Shown one piece after another: positions 29,642-34,245 of a DNA stretch of 34,245 nucleotides. The stretch lies in the NCBI GenBank assembly GCA_023269675.1, contig JAHFSX010000054.1, positions 1-34,245 of the forward strand. The letters run 5' to 3'. The position numbers were made by a program, and so were the translations under genes. Each line of letters opens with the position of its first letter. The first letter of the stretch is position 1. This DNA comes from Verrucomicrobiota bacterium. Its GTDB lineage: Bacteria; Verrucomicrobiota; Kiritimatiellia; RFP12; UBA1067. The notes under the pieces are model-generated. The model did not search any database and had not been told where the DNA came from. It saw only the letters and a list, made by a program, of their open reading frames with translations.

Positions 29642-29784
29642 GTAAGGGCGCGCCCGGCGCCCGCCCCCTCGGTTTATTCCTCTGACCTCAAAATTGGCCC
29701 GCCCGGCGGCCGGGCCCTACCTGAACACGCGCCAATGGCTCATTCGCGCATCTGGAAGGTAAGGACGGACCGCTGGGCCGTCCG
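29642..29784. repeat. Cluster of three GTAR-headed palindromes (REP-like), including family 2 copy B
   Basis: Three hairpins, each preceded by GTAA or GTAG. Plus strand: GTAA + GGGCGC-GCCCG-GCGCCC (29642-29662). Minus strand: GTAG + GGCCCG hairpin (29720-29696). Plus strand: GTAA + GGACGG-9 nt-CCGTCC (29759-29783). The middle unit plus TCCTCTGACCTC (29678-29689) matches 28301-28340. It fills the gap between the divergent HAD-like and SDR genes. Confidence 0.6.
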
Positions 29785-29841
29785 GCTTTATGGCAAAAGC
29801 CCAAAGGGATAAACCGCGGCCAGCCGCCTGCAACCAGAACT

Positions 29842-30570
29842 ATGAACCGCATCGTACTCATCACCGGCGCGGCCGTGCGCATCGGAAGCTCCATCGCGGA
29901 GGCGCTGGCCCGCGCGGGCTGGGACGTCATCGTCCACGCCCACCGTTCCGCGCCGCAGGCGCAAGACCTCTGCGTGCGGCTCGCGCGCTTCGGCGGGCAA
30001 GCCTGGCGCGTGTCCGGCGACCTGCTCGCCGACGACGGTCCCGCAGCCGTCTTCGGCGCCGCGCTCGCCTGTGCGGGACACGTGGACGCGCTGGTCAACA
30101 ACGCTTCGCAGTTCACCCGGCAGCCGCTCACGGAGGCCACGTCCGCGGACTTCGACCGTTTCTGGCGCATCAACACCCTCGCCCCGGTCCGCCTCACGCA
30201 ACTGCTCGCCGCGCACCTTGCCGGCCGTCACGCGGCAGGCTGCGCGGTCAACCTGCTCGACCAGCGCATCGCCCAACCGCACGGCGGCGACATCCCCTAC
30301 CTGCTCTCGAAAAAGGCGCTCGAGGCCTTCACCCTTTCCGCCGCGCTGGAACTCGCACCCGCCCTGCGCGTCAACGCCGTGGCGCCCGGCGCCGTGCTCC
30401 AACCCGCCTCGCCGGCGGCCGCGGAGCCCGCCGGCGCCTTCCCTGTCAACACGCGCCCCACCGCCGCCCAGGTCGCCGAAGCGGTGCGCTATCTGCTCGA
30501 AGCCGAGGCCGTCACCGGACAGATCCTGTACGTGGACGGCGGCCAACACCTGTCATCCCTTACCCCTTAA
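29842..30570 (+). CDS. Short-chain dehydrogenase, pteridine-reductase/FolM-like
   Basis: 242 residues. The nucleotide motif TGAAVRIGSSIAEALARAG (9-27) is followed by VIVHAHRS, where His/Arg after the second strand favours NADPH. NNASQF (86-91) is typical of pteridine reductases. The active site has Y153-LLS-K157. Thirteen residues before the Tyr, where most SDRs have Ser, it has Asp (NLLD, D140). The trypanosomatid pteridine reductase PTR1 has the same Asp-Tyr-Lys set, and E. coli FolM is similar. So reduction of dihydromonapterin or dihydrofolate is the best guess. VNAVAPGAV and a GQILYVDGGQHL ending are standard. No Shine-Dalgarno is evident. The lipoprotein gene follows by 21 bp. Confidence 0.85.
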   Translation: MNRIVLITGAAVRIGSSIAEALARAGWDVIVHAHRSAPQAQDLCVRLARFGGQAWRVSGDLLADDGPAAVFGAALACAGHVDALVNNASQFTRQPLTEATSADFDRFWRINTLAPVRLTQLLAAHLAGRHAAGCAVNLLDQRIAQPHGGDIPYLLSKKALEAFTLSAALELAPALRVNAVAPGAVLQPASPAAAEPAGAFPVNTRPTAAQVAEAVRYLLEAEAVTGQILYVDGGQHLSSLTP

Positions 30571-30591
30571 ACCCCACACCAAGGACTCCCC

Positions 30592-31209
30592 ATGAAGACT
30601 CTCTGCGCCCTCGCCCTCTGCGCCGCAACCCTGGCCCTGTCCGGCTGCACCACCTTCAGCAGCCGCACCGGCGTCTCCTCGATCCCCTGCACCTACCGCT
30701 TTAAAACGCTCTCGCGTCCGGAGGACCAGTCCCGCGTCGAGGCCGCCATCTACACCGTCGCCGTGAGCCCGGTCGTCAAGGCCGGCACCGTCACCTTTCC
30801 CGAATACCGTTTCCGCGTGGCCCGCATGGCCGATCTCGACAGGCTCCACCCGCGGCTGATCTACAGCAACCCCGACACCCCGCTGGCCGCCAACCTGCGG
30901 CAGACGCTGAACGTCCAAGCCGCCGGCGTGGACATGACCTTCGACTCCACCGACGTGTCCGGCTCGATGACCGCGGCCGTCACCTTCACAGTCAAGCCCG
31001 GCTCGCGCCTCTATTATAAGTTCCCCGGCGGCGTGGAGACCGACATCACCGCCAAAGTCGGCAAGACCGGCAAGGTCACTTTCCCCACCACGATCAAGGA
31101 GGGGCAGAAGTTCATCTACGCCCGCGCGATGAAGGACCGGGTCACCCGCTACATCCGCATCAACATCTTCACCAATGAGGTCAAGGATATCACGCAGCGC
31201 GAATATTAA
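30592..31209 (+). CDS. Lipoprotein of unknown function
   Basis: 205 residues. The signal is MKTLCALALCAATLALSGC with a classic LSGC lipobox, so it is lipidated at Cys19. The mature part (TTFSSRTGVSSIPCTYRFKTL) is rich in beta strands and threonine, with a motif-like repeat of TAAVTFTVKPGSRLYYKFPGGVETDI and TGKVTFPTTIKEGQKFIYARAM. I do not recognise the family. AAGGAC lies about 5 nt before the ATG. It starts 21 bp after the SDR gene and may share its transcript, but no functional link is evident. GC-rich stems at about 31273-31300 follow, without a T-run. Confidence 0.75.
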   Translation: MKTLCALALCAATLALSGCTTFSSRTGVSSIPCTYRFKTLSRPEDQSRVEAAIYTVAVSPVVKAGTVTFPEYRFRVARMADLDRLHPRLIYSNPDTPLAANLRQTLNVQAAGVDMTFDSTDVSGSMTAAVTFTVKPGSRLYYKFPGGVETDITAKVGKTGKVTFPTTIKEGQKFIYARAMKDRVTRYIRINIFTNEVKDITQREY

Positions 31210-31323
31210 GCGCCCGCCGCGACAGGCGGAAGGGGCCGGGGATCTCCATGGCAGCCCCGCACCCCCGCAAACGGGCCTCCGGGCCCGTCCGGATCCAAAA
31301 ATGCGATTCCCCTAAACGAGGGC

Positions 31324-31352
31324 TTGCATCTTTCGCGCGAATCCGCCATGAT
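31324..31352 (+). promoter_or_regulatory. Promoter of the basic H1-like protein gene
   Basis: TTGCAT (31324-31329), a 17-bp spacer and CATGAT (31347-31352), 45 nt before the start codon. The ribosome site is GGAGGA, about 6 nt before the ATG at 31397. Confidence 0.45.
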
Positions 31353-31396
31353 GGTTCGCACTTTTTATCACAAGAGAAAGACTCGGAGGATTTTTC

Positions 31397-31795
31397 ATGG
31401 GTTCAGGCCGTACGTTAAGAAAGAAATCACACACTCGTCCGATCAAGAGTCAGGGCGAGAAGCGCCGCCGCACGAAGGTGCAGCGCGCCCGTCTCGTGAA
31501 GTTCGGCATGGATGAAGCGGTTGTCAAGAAGATGCAGCCGGAAGATGTCCGTGTGCTCGTGCAGCGCCCGGTCAAGGTCAAGAGGATCGTGGCCGCCATG
31601 CCCGTCGACGGCGTCGCACCGGCGAAGGCCGTGAAGTACGCGAAAACGGCCAAGGCCGCGAAGACCGCCGAAGCGGCGGCCGCTCCGGCAGCCGTGAAGG
31701 TTGCCAAGAAGAAGGTTGCCGCACCGGCTGCCAAGAAGGCTGCCGCACCGGCGGTCAAGAAGGTGGCCAAGAAGGCTGCCGCGAAAGCGGAATAG
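31397..31795 (+). CDS. Small basic protein with histone-H1-like Ala/Lys tail
   Basis: 132 residues in two parts. Residues 1-64 are a compact basic region (GSGRTLRKKSHTRPIKSQGE, then KRRRTKVQRARLVKFGMDEAVVKKM and VLVQRPVKVKRI). From about 75 the protein is a low-complexity tail of Ala, Lys, Pro and Val, with repeated AAPAAKK, AAPAVKK and VAKK units, like the tails of bacterial H1-type proteins. It should bind nucleic acid: either a nucleoid protein, or an accessory of ribosomes or rRNA like other small basic proteins known in Chlamydiae and Verrucomicrobia. The N-terminal family is not identified with certainty. The gene has its own promoter, a strong ribosome site and a terminator, which suggests high expression. 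Confidence 0.8.
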   Translation: MGSGRTLRKKSHTRPIKSQGEKRRRTKVQRARLVKFGMDEAVVKKMQPEDVRVLVQRPVKVKRIVAAMPVDGVAPAKAVKYAKTAKAAKTAEAAAAPAAVKVAKKKVAAPAAKKAAAPAVKKVAKKAAAKAE

Positions 31796-31819
31796 CTCCT
31801 TCTGCGCGGTTAAGCGAGA

Positions 31820-31860
31820 AAAACGCGTCCCGTTCCAACGGCAGGCGCGTTTTCCTTTTC
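31820..31860 (+). terminator. Terminator after the basic protein gene (also serves the convergent GT gene)
   Basis: AAAACGCG (31820-31827) pairs with CGCGTTTT (31846-31853), with an inner CCGTT/AACGG stem, followed by CCTTTTC. AAAA/TTTT flanks make it usable from both sides. It lies between the stop codons of the two convergent genes. Confidence 0.75.
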
Positions 31861-32981
31861 TATTTCCGCAGGCCCGCCACGCAGCGGTACACGGCGCCGA
31901 CCGAGGCCGCCATCCCCGCCAACGGATGCGAAGCCGCCGTCACGCGGCCCGCTTGCGCCAGGCGGAGCCGCCTGTCAGGAGCGCGCAGCAGCCCCAGCAG
32001 CCCGTCGCAAAGCGCCTCGGCGTCGCCGGCCTCGACCAACACGCCGTTGACGCCGTCCCGGATCAGCTCGGGCACGCCCCCCACGGCGGCGGCCACAACC
32101 GGCACGCCGGCCAGGAACGCCTCCAGCACGACATACGGGCACCCCTCCCAGCGCGACGGCACCACCACCACGTCGGCCCCGCGCATGTGCGCCACCGTCT
32201 CCCCCTGCGCGCACGCGCCCTTGAACTGCACATGCGCGGCCAGCTCACGCTCCGCCACCTGCACGCGCAGCGGCTCCGCCAATTCGCCCGCGCCGTAAAA
32301 CAGGAACTGCACGTGCGGCACATGCGCCACCACATCGGCCGCCGCTTCGATCACCAGGTCCGGCCCCTTCTGCCACGTCAGACGGCCGAAAAAAACGACT
32401 TTCAGATCGCCGGTCGCGCGCACGGTCACGTCACCCGCCCCACACGCCGCCACGCCGTTCGGGATGAGGTGCACCCGCTCGCGCGCATAGCCCAGCCGCA
32501 GCGCCTCGCGCACCTCCTCCTCCGAAACCGCGATCAGCGCCGCCGTGGCGCCACGCACGCTCCGCTCAAGCAGGCGGTAGAAGCGCGGGGCATAGCGGCC
32601 GCGCGCCATCAGGAAGGGAAACACATGCGGCGTGTAGACCACCGGCACACGGCACCACGCGCCCGCCAAACGCGAAAGAAAGCCCGCCTTCGAGCTGTGG
32701 GCGTGGATCACGTCCGGACGCGACCGCCGCACCAGCCGCACCAGCCGCACCAGGCTGAGCAGGTCGGATAACGGCGCGACCCCGCGCCGCATCGCCACCT
32801 CGCTGACCGGCACCCCCCGCGCCGCATACCCCGCCAGATCGTCGCGGAAAGCCGGGTCGCGGCCGCACGACACGGCCAGCGCCACGCCGAATTCAGCAGG
32901 ATCGAGCGCCCCGACGAGGTCGCGCAGATGGCGCCGCGTGCCGCCCTCCGTCGCCTCCAGAACCTGCAGAACGCGGATCAT
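31860..32981 (-). CDS. Family 4 glycosyltransferase
   Basis: 373 residues from the ATG at 32981; a longer open frame to 33275 would overlap the metallopeptidase gene and is rejected. GT-B fold. The N-terminal acceptor domain carries LEATEGGTRRHLRDLVGAL and PDVIHAHSSKAGFLSRL. The donor domain has VVFFGRLTWQKGPDLVIEA and the retaining EX7E motif in SRWEGCPYVVLEAFLAGVPVVA. GT4 enzymes transfer a sugar from a nucleotide donor during polysaccharide or lipid-linked glycan assembly; donor and acceptor are unknown. The start codon overlaps the stop codon of the upstream YgjP-type gene (ATGA at 32981-32978), so the two are translationally coupled. Confidence 0.92.
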   Translation of the reverse strand: MIRVLQVLEATEGGTRRHLRDLVGALDPAEFGVALAVSCGRDPAFRDDLAGYAARGVPVSEVAMRRGVAPLSDLLSLVRLVRLVRRSRPDVIHAHSSKAGFLSRLAGAWCRVPVVYTPHVFPFLMARGRYAPRFYRLLERSVRGATAALIAVSEEEVREALRLGYARERVHLIPNGVAACGAGDVTVRATGDLKVVFFGRLTWQKGPDLVIEAAADVVAHVPHVQFLFYGAGELAEPLRVQVAERELAAHVQFKGACAQGETVAHMRGADVVVVPSRWEGCPYVVLEAFLAGVPVVAAAVGGVPELIRDGVNGVLVEAGDAEALCDGLLGLLRAPDRRLRLAQAGRVTAASHPLAGMAASVGAVYRCVAGLRK

Positions 32982-33766
32982 CTGGGGACCTGCGCCTGCC
33001 GCCATGACCGCGCCTCCAGTTCGCGGCGGCGCTCCTCCCAGTCGGGCAGGCACCGCGCCAGCTGAAAATAAAAGGCGGGGGAATGGTCGAGATGCACCAG
33101 GTGACACAGCTCGTGGACAATCACGTATTCGATCAGGCGCCGCGGCGCGTGAATCAACTCTGTGCTCAACGTGATGTGCCCGTCTTTCGAACAGCTCCCC
33201 CAACGCGTCTTCATCACCCGCACCGTCAAGCGCAAGCCCTTCGGCTGCGCGTCTGACCTCAGCGCCAGCGGACACTGGGCATGGCGGATGCGGCTGCCGA
33301 ACCTTTCCACCGTCTCAGCCAGATATTTCCCGAGCAGCGTCTCGGCCTGCGTGCGGAACCACGCGTCCACCAGCTCTTTCACGCGCGCGTGATTCGCCTT
33401 GTCGTGCAACGTCACGCGCAAGACCCCCTCCTCGCGCGTGACGGTCTTCCAGACCGAGTGGGCCACCTCCAGCCGATAGGGCTTGCCGAGATAGAAAAAG
33501 GTTTCGCCCGTCGCGTACTTGAGCGGGGCCATGCGCGGCTTGCTCGCCTCCTTCTCCATCGCCTGCAGGATCCACTCCGCCTGCTGCGCCACGAACGCGT
33601 GCGCGGTCTTGGACGACACGCGCGGCGGCACGCGGACCTCCACCTCGTCCGCACTTTTGACAACGATTTTGACAAACCGGCAGCGTCCGGGCCTGATCAC
33701 ATATCCGATCGTGCGCTCCCCATATACCAATGCAGACGGCTCATTATGTTTTTCAAGATCGTTCAT
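32978..33766 (-). CDS. YgjP/SprT-like zinc metallopeptidase (M48-related, DUF45)
   Basis: 262 residues, cytoplasmic. The zinc motif HELCH (218-222) with a downstream His (H228, HLDHSPAFY) and the preceding TRWGSCSKDGHITLSTELIHAP are the signature of the YgjP family. The N-terminal half is the usual family domain (RPGRCRFVKIVVKSADEVEVRVPP, FYLGKPYRLEV). The role of these presumed proteases is poorly known. Sometimes they are found with type I restriction genes, but none is seen here. It is coupled by ATGA overlap to the GT4 gene, an unusual partner. Confidence 0.9.
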   Translation of the reverse strand: MNDLEKHNEPSALVYGERTIGYVIRPGRCRFVKIVVKSADEVEVRVPPRVSSKTAHAFVAQQAEWILQAMEKEASKPRMAPLKYATGETFFYLGKPYRLEVAHSVWKTVTREEGVLRVTLHDKANHARVKELVDAWFRTQAETLLGKYLAETVERFGSRIRHAQCPLALRSDAQPKGLRLTVRVMKTRWGSCSKDGHITLSTELIHAPRRLIEYVIVHELCHLVHLDHSPAFYFQLARCLPDWEERRRELEARSWRQAQVPR

Positions 33767-33871
33767 TGTTTACCCGTCCACCTTCTTGAACCTATCCGTA
33801 TGGCGCAATAGCATACTCGCAGGGGACATCCCCGCAAAGCTGAAAATATGCAGCTCTGCTTCATTTTCACA

Positions 33872-33900
33872 ATGACAGGCCTCCCCGGTTACGGTAGACT
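33872..33900 (+). promoter_or_regulatory. Promoter of the E2 lipoyl protein gene
   Basis: ATGACA (33872-33877, 5 of 6 to consensus), a 17-bp spacer and TAGACT (33895-33900). The predicted leader is about 68 nt and contains a CCCGATT-8 nt-AATCGGG hairpin (33923-33944). Confidence 0.5.
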
Positions 33901-33975
33901 ATCTGACCACATTTTGTTTGTACCCGATTGTCTGGTAAATCGGGGCTTAAAACGTCTTAACCGTTTGGAGACAGT

Positions 33976-34245
33976 ATGGCTCAGGCAGTCATTTTCCCGA
34001 AGCTCGGTCAGACCATGGAAGAGGGGGCCATCGTCAAATGGCTCAAAAAAGAGGGCGATCCGGTCACAAAAGGCGATATTTTGTTTGAAATCGAGACCGA
34101 CAAGGCCAATCTGGAAGTCGAAAGCTTCTTCGAAGGCGTCCTCCTGAAGATCTATGTCCGCGAAGGCGTCACCGTCCCGGTCAACACCCTCGTCGGCTAT
34201 GTCGGCACCGCCGGCGAAAAGGTGCCTGACCAGGCGCCCAAGGCC
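33976..34245 (+). CDS. 2-oxoacid dehydrogenase E2 (dihydrolipoamide acyltransferase), N-terminal lipoyl domain
   Basis: The gene runs off the right edge; 90 codons are visible. They form one complete lipoyl domain: MAQAVIFPKLGQTMEEGAIVKW, then the lipoylated Lys in ETDKANLEVES, then VPVNTLVGYVG. The sequence LGQTMEEG is typical of pyruvate (or acetoin) dehydrogenase E2 rather than 2-oxoglutarate E2, but the catalytic domain is outside the window. An E1 carrying a lipoyl domain cannot be excluded. The ATG at 33976 has GGAG 5 nt upstream. No E1 gene precedes it; the upstream gene is divergent. Confidence 0.88.
   Translation, partial: MAQAVIFPKLGQTMEEGAIVKWLKKEGDPVTKGDILFEIETDKANLEVESFFEGVLLKIYVREGVTVPVNTLVGYVGTAGEKVPDQAPKA

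Noticed and set aside
32982..33275. N-terminal extension of the glycosyltransferase
   Set aside because: It would overlap the YgjP-type gene out of frame; the GT4 fold begins at MIRVLQVLEATEGG and the ATGA coupling fits.
1..34245. CRISPR arrays, prophage or insertion-sequence genes
   Set aside because: No regularly spaced direct repeats, no cas, integrase, phage structural or transposase genes seen; only short palindromic repeats.

Overview
The window is a GC-rich bacterial chromosome segment. It mixes housekeeping genes (rplU-rpmA-obgE, panC, hemL, glnS, tRNA-Gly, a pyruvate/2-oxoacid dehydrogenase E2) with large secreted carbohydrate-active and metallo-hydrolase genes. The content suggests the PVC superphylum, most likely Kiritimatiellota or a neighbouring Lentisphaerota/Verrucomicrobiota lineage. 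The pointers are a secreted DUF6259-like enzyme, a GH29-like enzyme with a discoidin-type tail, a secreted FAD oxidoreductase, a secreted SUMF1-domain protein, a small basic protein with a histone-H1-like tail, and many small palindromic repeats between genes. This placement is inferred from gene content, not from a phylogeny.

Layout. 1-2800 (minus): a C4-dicarboxylate unit, malic enzyme > malate dehydrogenase > TRAP solute-binding protein (cut by the window edge). 3099-4341: two divergently transcribed paralogous small exported Cys-containing proteins of unknown function, plus a 57-residue membrane protein. 4458-6950 (plus): ArsB/NhaD-type permease, DUF502 membrane protein, and a stand-alone receiver protein with Glu at the phosphoacceptor site. 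6988-7061: tRNA-Gly(CCC) between two terminators. 7148-19501: an accessory block of seven mostly secreted proteins: SUMF1-domain protein, two calcineurin-like phosphoesterases, an S1/P1-nuclease-like protein with a C-terminal amidotransferase-like half, a 980-residue DUF6259-like protein, a GH29-like protein and a FAD oxidoreductase. It is interspersed with REP-like palindromes. 19561-21447: obgE, rpmA and rplU with promoter and terminator. 21544-27645 (minus): larE, panC, hemL, a parvulin PPIase and glnS. 27711-29601 (minus): a 3D-domain envelope protein, an S4 RNA-binding protein and a HAD-like protein. 29842-31795 (plus): pteridine-reductase-like SDR, a lipoprotein and the basic H1-like protein. 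31860-33766 (minus): GT4 glycosyltransferase translationally coupled to a YgjP-type metallopeptidase. 33976-end (plus): start of an E2 lipoyl protein.

How the genes fit together. Malic enzyme and Mdh would funnel imported C4-dicarboxylates to pyruvate and oxaloacetate. The secreted block looks like a glycan or phospho/sulfo-conjugate scavenging locus in which each gene appears to carry its own promoter. The most unusual items are the divergent paralogous Cys proteins at 3099-4064, the Glu54 receiver, the S1/P1-amidotransferase fusion, the phosphoesterase lacking its last two histidine motifs, a promoter element shared by two secreted-protein genes, and at least two families of GTAR-headed palindromic repeats.
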